Below, piece after piece: positions 28,908 through 40,193 of a stretch of DNA of 64,000 nucleotides; position 1 is the stretch's first letter, and each line of letters begins with the position of its first letter. The DNA comes from Peronospora farinosa (lineage: Eukaryota > Oomycota > Peronosporomycetes > Peronosporales > Peronosporaceae). The stretch spans positions 372,001-436,000 of the forward strand of contig CANTFK010000072.1 of NCBI GenBank assembly GCA_947646735.1, read 5' to 3'. The notes below the pieces were generated by a model, which was not told the origin of the DNA, made no database searches, and was given only the letters and a program-made list of their open reading frames with translations. The translations under genes were made by a program, and so were the position numbers.

Positions 28908-29546
28908 TGTAACGGGGTTATACGACGGTTGTAGCGTCTTTCCGAGAGTTTACGGTTGAATGCCCCGTTTATTGCATATAATGCATTTAGATACTTCTCT
29001 TTAGAGAGGTATTATGTATGAGCGTTAAGATACGGTATTCGGTAATACCGTATCTTATCGATTGGGATTCGATAAATCACTAACGCTGTATTAAGTACAT
29101 CATACATAGATGTTTAGATGATACGTCGTCCAATAGCAAAGTCTGCATATAATAATTACTATTATAGTAATTAATCTAGTGTAGTGTACTTAGAGTAGGA
29201 CTATTCATAAAATCTTAAAGCATAAATATAATCAGTTCTCATTTTGAGTTTAAGATCGGAAGTCGTTCTGACTTGTTCTCTTGTGCACTTCGTGCGTTGG
29301 TTCTCTGAACCTTTAAGCTTCTAGCTTCTCTTGCACTCTGTGCGTTGGTTCTCTGAACCTTAAGCTTATTGCTTGCTGACTAAAAGTCTCTTTCCTCCTT
29401 CCTTAGAACAGGGTGACTCTTAAGTCGTTTAATTAGTTCCTTAGAACTAAGTGGTTTTTAGCCTTAACTCTATTTAGTTCTCTAGAACTAAGAGGCTTCC
29501 AGCCTAAAGTCTTCCTCTGGCTAAAGAGCTGTACAGCTCCGCTACA
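28908..29546 (+). repeat. Gypsy-2 5' LTR with hairpins
   Basis: Begins TGTAAC and ends TACA. It contains a perfect 14-bp-arm hairpin with a 4-base loop (29026-29057, taagatacggtatt), shorter palindromes (tatcga/tcgata; agttccttagaact; agttctctagaact) and a ~55-bp direct duplication around ttctctgaacctt (about 29275-29365). Confidence 0.93.
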
Positions 29547-29548
29547 CT

Positions 29549-29566
29549 TGGTAGCACTAGTAGTCA
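29549..29566 (+). other. Gypsy-2 primer-binding site (candidate)
   Basis: Two bases inside the LTR the sequence reads TGGTAGCACTAGTAGTCA. TGG pairs with a tRNA CCA end and the rest could pair with an acceptor stem; which tRNA is unknown. Confidence 0.55.
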
Positions 29567-29605
29567 ATTATACACCTAATTCTCTAAGACTGACCCTCTG
29601 TGAGG

Positions 29606-30679
29606 ATGGAGAATCAAAATCACCTCTCTGAGGCGCAACGACTCGCACTAGATAAATTATCTGGGTTGGTAGGGCTTGATCATCCGAGTAGCGTTGCTTC
29701 ATAACGCATGAAGGCCTCAAGGCGAGCATTAAGGACCTCCGGGACTTGGGCCAAAATATCGAGGCTCTTTTGGCCCAATTCCCGGAGGTCCTTAATGCTC
29801 GCCTTGAGGCCTTCATGCGTTATGAAGCAACGCTACTCGGGCAGGTCCATGACCAGGCAGCGTCAGCTGCGTCTACGCAGTATATCCCTGTGCCCGATGC
29901 AGAGCCAAAGGCTCGTCCACTTGTTTTAAACGTAAAGATCTTTGAGGGGAAGGAGGGAGAAAATCTTCTCCTCTGGATCCGAGAAGTTAAAATGGCAATG
30001 TATACCGCCATACTTGTGTCAGATAAGCAAAAAGTTGGCTTGGCCATTTCGAAGCTCGGTGGAAGAGCTAGAGAGTGAGCTCTACCGAGCGATGTCTCTG
30101 TAAATACCGCATTTCCCACATGGGAAATGCTTAAAAAGCAATCAACTTGTGTGTTTGCACCGCCTAATCAGGCTTATCGTGTGCGCTCACGCTTCTTAGC
30201 TACCCGACAGGGTAAGAAAGAATTTGTCGAACTATGTCCAAGAGTTAAGAACTCTCATTGCTGCTATGCAGCAGGATACTCTGGCAGAGGAAGTCCGAGT
30301 GACCATTTTTATGGAAGGACTTCGTACTGGGGTCGTTAGGACGAAAGTTTTCCGTGTCCAGCCTTCGACTTTAGAAGAGGCAGTAAGCATAGCGTTTAAC
30401 GCTGAATTTAATTTTAAATCTGCTCGATATGATCTGCCCTGGTTTCAATCAAATACCTCTAACAGGGCGGAACCCATGGACCTCAGTCAACAAGCTGAAG
30501 AAGCTGAGCTTCAAGCTGCTGATCAGCAAGTTAACATCCGTACATGTTACATGTGCGGAATCACGAGGCATCTCCGCTCTAGTTGCCCGTTGCGAAAGCA
30601 ACGTTCAAATCGGCAGTGCCGAAACCCTGCTCCTAGCCAAAAGGCGAGCACCGCAGGGGGAAACGTCAGCTCCCAGTAG
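29606..30679 (+). pseudogene. Gypsy-2 gag, disrupted
   Basis: An ATG at 29606 opens MENQNHLSEAQRLALDKLSG, but after 29700 the frame is broken by an inverted duplication (see 29684-29840). Coding resumes with [20 protein letters not shown], a capsid-like segment ([16 protein letters not shown]), a stop at about 30076, and a final open segment 30224-30679 with EELRTGVVRTK-like sequence and the zinc knuckle CYMCGITRHLRSSC (C-x2-C-x4-H-x4-C). Confidence 0.85.
29684..29840. repeat. 73-bp inverted duplication (fold-back) in Gypsy-2 gag
   Basis: Positions 29684-29756 are the reverse complement of 29768-29840 with a single mismatch and an 11-bp loop (29757-29767). The right arm is normal gag coding sequence; the left arm is its inverted copy and destroys the gag frame. 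Confidence 0.97.
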
Positions 30680-30765
30680 CCGCGGGGCGCCCTACTGAGA
30701 AAGAACTAAGTTCTGTTGAATCTTTAGGAGGTAAAGGTAAACAGGGCTTAGCCCCAGGTGGTTCT

Positions 30766-31953
30766 GTGGATTCTTCCATTGAACAAGATTACAAGCCAGA
30801 CTTGTTGGTTGTGTCGGCAATCGTTAAGGGTTTTGAGAAACCACGGTCAATTTTAATTGACTCAGGGGCATCAGGTAATTATGTCCAACGTCGTTCTCTT
30901 GAAGAGAGTCAGCTGTACGCTGAGGCGCTAGAAGCGCAAGAGGGTGACAGTATAACCGTGCGTCTCGCAACAGGTGTACGTGTCACCGTTCCTAAAGCTC
31001 CGTTGAACTTAGGTGTGAAGTTCTTAGACTTCAATAGCGTTGAACGCTGTTTTGTCCTAGATCTGGACTCGAGATATAATCCCATTCTCGGTATGGCCTG
31101 GCTGGAACGCTATGAGTCATGGATCGATTGTAGATCCAAAACCTTAGGCGCAACGCGCAATGCTCCTAGCAAAGCTTTGGATAGTCATGAACCCACCTTT
31201 GCTAGGAAACAAAAGTGCTATTGGCGCGAGCCATTAACTGATTCAGTTAGTGTGCTGGACATTGGAGTGTATGAGCTGATAAACTCCGATGTCAACAATA
31301 ATTGTATCGAGCAGAGCTCAGTGACACCTAGTGGAACGGCACGTACTCCGTTGAGTGATACTCATAGTACTACTGAGACACTGGATGTCGGTAATGACAT
31401 CGGCTCTCGTATAGAGCAAGTGAAGGTCGATGACCTTGTTAGTGAAGTCACTAATACTAGTGACCCACTGGATGTCAATATTGACATCGGCCCTCGCATA
31501 GGGCAGGTTATGATCAAGGGATCTGTTGATCTTGGGGATGATGGTATCCCAAGTACTTTTAATGGTACGGTCTCGTCAATGAGACTACAGCGTCGCCAGA
31601 TGGCGGCTGCGAGACGCAAAGCGTATGTTTTATCGCGTAGTAATGTCAGTGACCAGTTATACACCCTGGTTAACGGAGTGACAGGTGATGTAGATGGTGA
31701 GGTTGACCTTGAGGCCCTCCCATCATTGAATGCTCTCTTAGAATTAGACGAAATGACTGTGGATGAATTTCATCAAGCCTTGAAGGCTGGTGCTCTATCC
31801 GATATGGTTGTCGTTCAACCTAACCTCGAGCTGAACTCATCCTCGCTTGTCGATGAGACAGTCCTCGAAGATACAAAGGCGGCACTAAGTGCACGTAGTG
31901 GGGCATCTATTCTGATGGGCCCTTCAGATCCCTACTATCCTTTAGTTAGGTAA
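30766..31953 (+). CDS. Gypsy-2 retropepsin and linker region
   Basis: This open segment of 396 codons (GTG first codon; the frame is open upstream, so it was probably read by frameshift from gag) contains [13 protein letters not shown], the aspartic protease site, and [17 protein letters not shown]. The C-terminal part is a linker with two copies of a segment like [18 protein letters not shown] / [18 protein letters not shown]. The linker runs toward the RT, but a stop at 31953 separates them. Confidence 0.85.
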   Translation: MDSSIEQDYKPDLLVVSAIVKGFEKPRSILIDSGASGNYVQRRSLEESQLYAEALEAQEGDSITVRLATGVRVTVPKAPLNLGVKFLDFNSVERCFVLDLDSRYNPILGMAWLERYESWIDCRSKTLGATRNAPSKALDSHEPTFARKQKCYWREPLTDSVSVLDIGVYELINSDVNNNCIEQSSVTPSGTARTPLSDTHSTTETLDVGNDIGSRIEQVKVDDLVSEVTNTSDPLDVNIDIGPRIGQVMIKGSVDLGDDGIPSTFNGTVSSMRLQRRQMAAARRKAYVLSRSNVSDQLYTLVNGVTGDVDGEVDLEALPSLNALLELDEMTVDEFHQALKAGALSDMVVVQPNLELNSSSLVDETVLEDTKAALSARSGASILMGPSDPYYPLVR

Positions 31954-34900
31954 TTACAGGACGTGGTGTGCCACGATCCACCGTCGGTTCCACCACCTGA
32001 TAGGGGTGTACTTCATGAAATTGACTTGGTTCCACTGCGTAACACGGCAGTGGCCTTTACCCAATGAACAATGTGACGTCATTGACAAGTTCTTTCGTGC
32101 AAAGCACGCATCGGGAATGGTGCGCGAGAGCAAATCTCCACACTCGACACCCACTTTCTGTGTTAAGAAACCGAATGATAAGTGGCGTATCGTCCATGCT
32201 TATACTAAGTTCAATGCAGCCACTATACCTGCACAGACGCCAATACCTAGAAAGTATGTTCTTCAGAGCAATATGGTCGGTTTACCATGTACAGTGCGCT
32301 CGACTTAGTCAATGGTTATAACTAATTGCTTATGCGAGCTAGCGATATTCCGCTTACTGCTGTTAGTACTCCGAGCGGTATGCTCTGGGAGTGGTTGGTG
32401 ATGCCCCAGGGGCTATCTAATGCTCCGGCTACGTTTAACCGTTTGGTGACGCAATTTTTTCGACCCCATCGAAGTTATGCACAGACGTACTTTGATGACT
32501 TTTTTGTCCATAGTCGAGCTGAACATGGGCGGTCAGATATTCAGAGCCATATTGTTCATTTACGAGCTGTGATCGAGTGCATGCGCACTAATAAACTATA
32601 TGCTTATGCATCTAAGTGCATCTTCGGATCCGAAGAAATTACCTTTCTAGGGTGCTTCGTTGGAAAAGGGGCCTAAGAGCGGATCCCGCCAAGGTCAAAG
32701 CCATAGTCGATTGGCCTGTTTCACAGTCTCAGAAGGACTTGCGTAAATGGCTTGTCCTTGCCAATTACTTACACAAGTACAGCGAGAATTACACTGATAT
32801 GGCTCGACCATTATCCAATCTCCTTAAAAAGGATGTGGAATGGTGTTGGTATGCCGAACATGAGGATGCTTTCCAAGCGGTGAAGGCTAGCCTTCTTCAT
32901 GCTCCTATTTTGGCTTTGCCAGACTCTGATAGACCGTTTAGCGTCGTCTGTGACGCGTCGGATTTTGCCATTGGCAGTGCTCTGTTGCAAACAGATGATG
33001 AAGGCCGTGAGCGTGTGATAGCTTTTGAATCTCGCTAGCTGAAAGCTGCAGAAAAGAACTATCCAGTTCATGACAAAGAGCTACTTGCGACGAAGTATGC
33101 TCTGGTAAAATTCAGAGTTCATCTGCTGGGCTCGAAGCCTTTTGTGATCTATACCGATCATGCGTCTCTACGCACTGCGACTCAGTCACCGCATCTCTCG
33201 CAGCGGATGGCCAGATGGCTGTCATTCTTTGCCGAATATAACTTCGAGGTGAAATAAAAGCCGGGCAAGCAAAATGCTTTGGCTGATGCGTTGTCAGGCA
33301 GACCTGACTATGAGCTTGCTCATGTTACGACGTTGTCGTCTTCTATCATTGATCCCGTCCGATCGGCGTATGCTAAAGATGATCACTGTATAGCGTTTCT
33401 ACATGCTCTTGGCAGTGATGAGGTTTAAGGCTCGGACATTAAATTGTCGGCACGATTACGTGCGAGTCTCCATCGATATTCTATCGATCAGGGGCTGTTG
33501 TACTATCGTGGCGGATCCTCCGCGTATTGTGGTTCCTCGTGACGAGGACCTGAAGTATCGTATCCTCTATGAGGTACATGAAACCGCCATCGGTGGCCAT
33601 TTGGGTAGTGAAAAGACCTATGGGGCGGTATGCCAAGGTTATTGGTGGCCCAAATTATATAAATGGGTGAGCACATATGTGCGTACGTGTAAAACGTGTC
33701 AACGGGTGAAACCCTCGCCCCATTCGGCAGCGCCGCTGGCTAGTTTTCCTATTCCCACTGGGTGCTGGAAGTCCATTAGTATGGATTTTGTTAATGGCCT
33801 ACCGAATGATTCGCATAGCAATACAGGTATTGTGGTTTTTGTTGATCATTTTGCTCAAACGATCAACAAAAACCACAAAACGAAGATCACGATTGTTTCT
33901 GATCGTGATCTTTGTTTTACAAGTAAATTTTAAAAGTCCGTCTTGTAGGTGCTGGGCACACGCTTTGACATGTCCACAGCGGATCATCCGCAGACCGATG
34001 GTCAAACCAGGCGCGTAAATCGCGTTGCTGAAGATATCCTCCGCAGCGTTTGTGCTAAAACGCCTAAGCGATGGAGCTCTATGCTCCCTGTAGTTGAGTT
34101 TGCACTCAATAACTCCGTGCACGCCTTTACCGGCTACACTCCGTTCTATGTGAATGGTCTCACACGCCCACGCATTCCGTTAACGCTACCACCGAGTGGT
34201 TCAGGGCTTGGTGGGGTAGAAGTTACCGATAGGCTTGCTGATGTCATCCCTAATACTGTTAAGAAACAGGTGAACGCGTTTCTCGCAACGCGACTAAATG
34301 TCTTACGACATGTGCAAGATGCAATGGCTGATAGTCAAGATTAACAAAAAGAATATGCAGATGCTAAAGGCAGAAGTTGTATTAATGATTATGAGGTCGG
34401 AGACCAAGTATTACTTAAATGCTAAAAATCTACCTACCAATGTAGTATCTGCTGTCTTTAAGACGAAGTTGCTCCCGCGCTTTATCGGACCCTTTACGGT
34501 CATTGCCAAGAAAGGCATAGCGTATACGCTTAATTTTCCGCGCAAATTGCGTACACACCCTGTGTTTTACGTCGGCATGCTGAAACCATATCGGGATCCG
34601 TCCAAAGTAAACACTAAGGCGCTCGCGCCGAGCAGATTGGCATTGTCGCGGGACGAAGCATCTGCACCAACAGGTCAAGCTGACCCTGCACTCGGATTCG
34701 GCTCTCTTCCAGTGACTCAAGACGGGAGTTCATCGACTGCATATCCTCACGGAGGGACCGCACCTCTTGAAGAAGCTTGGCATGAACTTGTGCCGATACA
34801 CCGGCCTCCTCCGGCTTTGCTTGATAGACAGGGGAACATTCAGTTCCATGTTGAACGTATGTTGCAGAAACGTCGCCGCCATGGTCAAAACCAGTATCTG

Positions 34901-35092
34901 TTGAAGTGGCGGGGTTATCCCGAGTCGTGGAACTCATGGGAGTTGGCGGTTCCCTTAGGCAGGATTGCCCATACGCCGTGGACGTTTTTGAGCGTCGTGC
35001 GCAGGGTCAGCCTGTTGGCGATGACGCTTCTGACCAGTAGTGGTGGGGGTAGGCGAGTTAGCGGCCTCGGCCTGTCGTGGACTCGCAGCTAG
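31954..35092 (+). pseudogene. Gypsy-2 RT, RNase H, integrase and chromodomain, disrupted
   Basis: RT has VTRQWPLPNEQCDVIDKFF, TVSTPSGMLWEWLVMPQG-type sequence and YFDDFFVHS; the frame breaks near 32310 and 32675. RNase H has VVCDASDFAIGSALLQ and YTDHASLRTA with stops near 33037 and 33256. Integrase has HLGSEKTYGAVCQGYWWP, CKTCQRVKP and SMDFVNGLP, but the part between FVDHFA and SDRDLCF is shortened and replaced by short palindromes. The position of the catalytic Glu in the usual DGQTERVNR motif is Arg here (GQTRRVNR). A chromodomain (YLLKWRGYPESWNSWE) ends near 34960. The element cannot make its own working pol. Confidence 0.88.
33830..33912. repeat. Two adjacent short inverted duplications in Gypsy-2 integrase
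   Basis: 33830-33847 and 33861-33878 are perfect 18-bp inverted arms (ttgtggtttttgttgatc) with a 13-bp loop; 33883-33893 and 33902-33912 are 11-bp arms (aagatcacgat) with an 8-bp loop. Together they replace part of the integrase core. Confidence 0.93.
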
Positions 35093-35895
35093 GTGTAGCC
35101 GAAACATTGGGGTTCTGGGTAGCAAACACATAATGCGTTCGTTGGAAATTCAATTTTCCCCGGGCCTTCAATTTAGCGTAATCGTAACGCATTTTCCGTT
35201 CGAGTCGAACATCTGCCACATCGGCACTTGCCCGTAGGGCCCATATGCTGCTTAAACGTCGCGCATAATGCGTCCAGCGGCTAAAAGCCGTGTCTTCTTC
35301 TTCCTCGGTTTCCCCCGCAAACAGAAGGATGGGAACGACCTTTATGGGAGGAACTGGCGCACCGCGCACTTGCCTGTTGAAGCGTGCCAAGTATTGGCTT
35401 TGCGTAGTAATATTATGTTCCAGATATCGTTGTCGAAGGGCCGTTCGCGTAGCAACATCCTCGGGTGAAATGGCCTCAGGCCCAATGGCCCCAGCCAGAA
35501 AGGGAATGCCCAGATGCCTCCTTTAGGCGTTCTTCCACCGTAGGTGGTTTGAACCTGTACTGTCGGTGGTCCTGAAGTCTCGCCATATTCTTCGTCCGGC
35601 GCTTGGCGCCTTCCTCTTGGTCGATGGACCGCTGTTGCTGCTCGTCGAGTGGGTTGGTAACCGTTACCGTTGATGATACGTCAGGCGGGTCACGTAACGC
35701 TGTTAGCGCATCTGCTGCACCACGTTCAGGGAACGGATTCGGTGCATGACGAGTGTCATCTTCACCCGTGAGGGTGGCTAATGGGGACCCATCGGGTCCC
35801 ACAAAGACGATGTCACTTTCGTAATCAACCGCTTCGTCAAGGTCGCCTTCGATAAGGTCCCGTAGAGTCTGCGACTCAGTTCCAGGAGGCGTCAT
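35058..35895 (-). pseudogene. Antisense ORF inside Gypsy-2 (unknown function, one frameshift)
   Basis: Opposite to gag-pol and placed between the chromodomain and the 3' LTR. From the ATG at 35895 a 139-codon frame starts MTPPGTESQTLRDLIEGDLD and includes an acidic ESDIVFVGPDGSP segment and a basic KRRTKNMARLQDHRQYRFK segment. Near 35520, within aaaggagg, a one-base shift leads into a second open frame (HLGIPFLAGAIGPEAISPED; YLARFNRQVRGAPVPPIKVV; EDTAFSRWTHYARRLSSIWA) that continues to 35058. Both halves look coding and fit one ~278-residue protein with one lesion. No domain is recognised. Its location mirrors the antisense ORF of Gypsy-1. Confidence 0.6.
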
Positions 35896-35992
35896 GTTAT
35901 GTGCCGTGAACAAACCGTAAGGTTTTAACGTTCGCTAAAGCACTACCTCTAAGAGGATAGATGTCGAATGACATTTTATGGGAACGTCAGTC

Positions 35993-36005
35993 TGGTGGGG
36001 GAGGG
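35993..36005 (+). other. Gypsy-2 polypurine tract
   Basis: The sequence GGTGGGGGAGGG stands directly before TGTAAC of the 3' LTR, a typical plus-strand primer site. Confidence 0.85.
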
Positions 36006-36644
36006 TGTAACGGGGTTACACGACGGCTGTAGCGTCTTTCCGATAGTTTACGGTTAAATGCCCCGTTTATTGCATATAATGCATTTAGATACTTCTCTTT
36101 AGAGAGGTATTATGTATGAGCGTTAAGATACGGTATTCGGTAATACCGTATCTTATCGATTGGGATTCGATAAATCACTAACGCTGTATTAAGTACATCA
36201 TACATAGATGTTTAGATGATACGTCGTCCAATAGCAAAGTCTGCATATAATAATTACTATTATAGTAATTAATCTAGTGTAGTGTACTTAGAGTAGGACT
36301 ATTCATAAAATCTTAAAGCATAAATATAATCAGTTCTCATTTTGAGTTTAAGATCGGAAGTCGTTCTGACTTGTTCTCTTGTGCACTTCGTGCGTTGGTT
36401 CTCTGAACCTTTAAGCTTCTAGCTTCTCTTGCGCTCTGTGCGTTGGTTCTCTGAACCTTAAGCTTATTGCTTGCTGACTAAAAGTCTCTTTCCTCCTTCC
36501 TTAGAACAGGGTGACTCTTAAGTCGTTTAATTAGTTCCTTAGAACTAAGTGGTTTTTAGCCTTAACTCTATTTAGTTCTCTAGAACTAAGAGGCTTCCAG
36601 CCTAAAGTCTTCCTCTGGCTAAAGAGCTGTACAGCTCCGCGACA
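36006..36644 (+). repeat. Gypsy-2 3' LTR with hairpins
   Basis: Same length as the 5' LTR, with 6 differences, four of them within the first 50 bases. The 14-bp hairpin recurs at 36124-36155. Confidence 0.93.
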
Positions 36645-37436
36645 CATATTCAGCAGCTCCTGCTTCAATTCTCCCGGAGAAGTGACATGGTAAAGTGGCT
36701 CATGTTTAGCAGGTGGAAACTGCGCTACCATTAACATGGAGCTCCTATATTGCTCCAGAAAAGACCACGCAAGGATCCAGGTCAAATCATAAAGCCTAAC
36801 ACGACTACGGTCCAAACGCCATGGTCATCCGAATGTGAAGATTTCATGAGTGAACGTTGTCATGCATCTGCGATTACTGAGCATTTGCTCTACACTCTAC
36901 AGCTGGACACTCGACACAAAAGACGACTTGTCTCGTACTGATAATGATCCAAATGTTACGAGCATTCAGGATAAGGGCCCAAAACATAGTCAACTATTTC
37001 CGATGTTACACAACTCGTAAGTTGAGACTCGGTGCAACACTCCTCGTATCTTACAACAGCGTGGCAACACGCAATGCCTCTATCTACCTCCTTTTCCGAC
37101 GTTTACTTCATCATATTTGTTTCCACTGCATTCTATATTGCGATTGGCCGTAATTTCCTGATTGACTTACGACCAATCCCCGTCCGTCTTTTTTTCGCAG
37201 AGAAAAGACTTGGCTTCTGTATTGCTTGCCCTTCCCCTCTTCAGACGCTACAGCCGTGGCCAGCACACTCTCACACTCGCGCCAGTAGCGACGAGTGACG
37301 CCACCGTCTCTTACTTGAGCTCATATTAGCGTGAATTTACAGTACCGAGACCAGTGCCACCAGCTACAGACACAGACACAGTCCGTCTCTGGTCGCCCCT
37401 TTCACGCTTTCAACGCGTGCTGCTTTTTCCCGCTGG
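36645..37436. other. Intergenic; possible interrupted small minus-strand frame
   Basis: A minus-strand frame from about 36815 (EPLYHVTSPGELKQELLNM) ends within the Gypsy-2 target site, so the element may have landed at the end of an old coding sequence. The rest, upstream of the LRR gene, shows no gene and presumably holds its promoter. Confidence 0.35.
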
Positions 37437-39812
37437 ATGATGCGAGACGTGAGCGCGCGCTTTAAATACAGTGAGCGTGAGTTTCGGGCGCAGCACAAGA
37501 CAAACGTGAATCGCAGTGGCAACAGCAGCAGTAACGACGACTTGGAGAATAAACCGCCACTCACTGCTGCTAACGCTGCACATAACACAAAAGACGTTGT
37601 AATAGCCAATGCCTGTCCATCACGAGAACTCATTCATAGTCACATTGGTAGATATTATCGGAATGTTGATGCTGCTGCTCAGGTGACAACCGACTGGGAG
37701 GCAGTAAGTGCCCGTATTCGAAGAGACCTAGCGCCGTATACTGTACTCAAACTCGGTGGCTTCTCATTGGGTGATGTTTGTACGAGACTATTGGGAGACG
37801 TGTTGGCACATGGCGCCTCAAGGCTGCGTACATTGGACCTAGGTTTTAATCGACTGACAGATAAAGGCGCGACCCAATTGGCACAAGCACTAGAGACTAA
37901 TGCATCGCTTGAGAGTTTGTATCTTTCAGGAAATGACATTGGACCGGCGGGTGCTCGCGCACTTTCACAGGCACTGACGAAGAACACCCATTTACTCAGT
38001 TTACATCTGAGTGGCAATAATATTGGTGAGGAAGGTGCTCGATTTTTAGCAGATGGAATCACAGGCAACACAGCATTGAGAGCGTTGTATTTGGGCACGA
38101 ATGGCATTGGGGCGGCCGGAATGCAGAGTCTAGCGTCTGCGTTAACCCAAAACAAGTCGCTCGAGGAGCTTACATTAGGACAGAACAAAGTGGGAAGTGC
38201 AGGAGTGCGTCATCTGGCTTTAGCTTTTGCTACAGGTCATGTAGCGCTGTCAACTTTAGAATTAGGAAAGAATGGCGTGGATCAGGAAGGTGCCATTGCA
38301 TTAGCTCGCTCTTTATGCGGGACAAATCGACTGCAGAACTTGTACATGGATCACAATCCGTTGGGTGACGTGGGTGCCAGTGCCTTTGGAGCGCTGCTAG
38401 CCCAGAACACGGAACTGCGGGTGCTGGACTTGAGCTACACCCACATGTCCCTATTAGGACTGCGCGAGCTGAGTGTTGTGGGACTGGCCCGCAGCCGTGC
38501 ACTGCTTTGTCTGCTTGTGGATGGTCACGATTGGGCGAGCACTCAATACATGAAAAAGAACCAGCATCCGAATCTGAACGGTGCATCATTAGCGACCAAG
38601 GGTGCCAACAACTACGCAGCGTCATGCATCGCTGGTGCTATTAACGTCAACGTTCACTCGGTGCTATTCAAGCTCACTGGCGTGGATCTAAGTCTCGTGG
38701 TGACCCTTCCTACACCATCCAGTGACAGTAGAAGGGAATTTAATGCACTTTCCCGCAACGAATTGGTGCTGAAAAGTTTACACGATGGTCGCGCTGCAGC
38801 ACACGCTGCAGCTGCCACGTCGGGAATTCCACCCAGTCACAAGCGGAAACCCACAGAGGACGCAAGTAACACTGTAGTGGATAGAACACCAACAGGGGGA
38901 CGAGATTCCGGTGCAGAAAGCGATACTGGTGAGAGCTCACCTCCAGTGATACAACACCCTAAGTTTCAGAGGCTTGAGGGCAACGTCAAGGCAGGCTCGT
39001 CGTCCGGTAGTATTAGCAGTGTTAATGGAGGTGGAAGTGGCGGTGGCTCGCGTTCAGGAAGTGCCAATGCACTACTTGGGCTGCTGCCTCCTCCTCACAA
39101 CGGACCTGGCAACGGTACATCTGGTTCAGCAGGTGGCAATGGGGGCAGCTCTCCATCCAAGACGAGTAGCAACCAACCGCCGCGTGTAATTCGGATCCCG
39201 TCGCGAGGATCTATGGGTCGCTTTCCGCGATCAGGTGGATCTTGCGAAAAGCGACTGTCGCTTAAGAGTCCACGTTACGAGAGCACAATGGAGGTGCACG
39301 TCCGTAAGGTCATTACCGACATCTCGAAGCTGCCATTTAATGCCGACGAGTACAACACGCTGCAAGCATACTACCTGGGAGGTCGGTGCTCTGCCGGACC
39401 GAATGGGTGCAGCAATGGGGGTGTTGGCGACGTGACGAGCGAGCGGACATTCTGCTCCACCTGTAGATCCAGTCGTCTGGCAAGATATCGCCGCACAATG
39501 GTAAGCTCTTGGTTACTTTTCGTTACAAGGTATCACGTTGAAGCAGTAAGCTTATTGTAAATTGTGGTGGCTTGTCGTTTACTTCAGGCACTCAAAACAC
39601 GACTCGAAGCTGCAAAGCAGGCAACAGATGATGTATTGTTAGTACTGCTGCGCCAGCTGCACTACCTCGTCGGTGCATTTCAAAACGTAGAAAATGCCGT
39701 TCAGACCATCGACGACATTCTCGTATCAGCACATGAGGGGGTAGACGATCCGCAACAGTTTTCCAATATGCCAATGTCCGTACAAAAGGCGGCCAGTCAG
39801 CACACTCAGTAG
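37437..39812 (+). CDS. Leucine-rich repeat protein (ribonuclease-inhibitor type)
   Basis: Two exons, 37437-39500 and 39588-39812 (87-bp intron, GTAAGC...CTTCAG, between codons), give 762 aa. Residues ~110-340 hold about eight LRRs of the NLR/RanGAP type, for example LRTLDLGFNRLTDKGATQLA and LESLYLSGNDIGPAGARALS. A Ser/Gly-rich low-complexity region (about 470-600) follows, then a charged segment (MEVHVRKVITDISKLPFNAD), a Cys-rich stretch (CSAGPNGCSNGG, FCSTCRSSR) and a helical C-terminus from exon 2. No signal peptide, TM segment or nucleotide-binding domain is seen, so it is probably a cytoplasmic scaffold. Without splicing the first exon would read only 19 codons into the intron. Confidence 0.88.
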
Positions 39813-40193
39813 ACAGCGTCTGAAGATCTGATTGCAATGAAGACAGCAGCAACGCACTGTTGTACGTCCACGAGACGAGCGAGAGTATTTGATCAGGTAG
39901 GCGGCACGTAGACAGCGATTGCCTGAAGGCATAGGAGAGTATTTATCACCCTATCTCAACACCATGGTAAGAAATTATATTTTGTACGTGGTGACGCGCA
40001 CATGCCTACGAGTCGTAGGGTTGTTGTTTGTACACGTCGATGTATGCCAGAACATAGGTTTTTCGTCTTATCGCGTTAATTCATTTTTGACCAATCCACG
40101 AGCACGTTGTTCTTCCCTTCCTGATTCAATAGACACAATCTTAGAAGCCGAGCCAGAAGCAAAAGACCTTTAAAACAAGATACAAGAAGAATC
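39813..40193. other. Intergenic; possible 5'-UTR intron of the mutase gene
   Basis: A possible untranslated first exon ends at accatg|gtaaga near 39965, and ttcaatag|acac near 40132 could be the acceptor, just before the PAGM start codon. This is a suggestion from splice signals only. Confidence 0.3.

Larger units (their letters stand above)
28908..36644 (+). mobile_element. Gypsy-2: Ty3/Gypsy retrotransposon with damaged interior
   Basis: Two 639-bp LTRs (28908-29546, 36006-36644) differ at 6 positions by my count, and a perfect 5-bp duplication CATAT flanks the element (28903-28907, 36645-36649). The order on the plus strand is LTR, PBS, gag with zinc knuckle, retropepsin, RT, RNase H, integrase, chromodomain, then an opposite-strand ORF, PPT and LTR. 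Gag, RT, RNase H and integrase all carry stops, frameshifts or fold-back duplications, while the protease frame is open for 396 codons. The near-identical LTRs show recent insertion, so much of the damage may predate or accompany that insertion. Confidence 0.93.

Noticed and set aside
34614..34937. A coiled-coil-like minus-strand ORF opposite the integrase-chromodomain linker of Gypsy-2.
   Set aside because: It overlaps clear sense coding, is out of line with the 35058-35895 frame, and could arise from the repetitive linker; kept as doubtful only.
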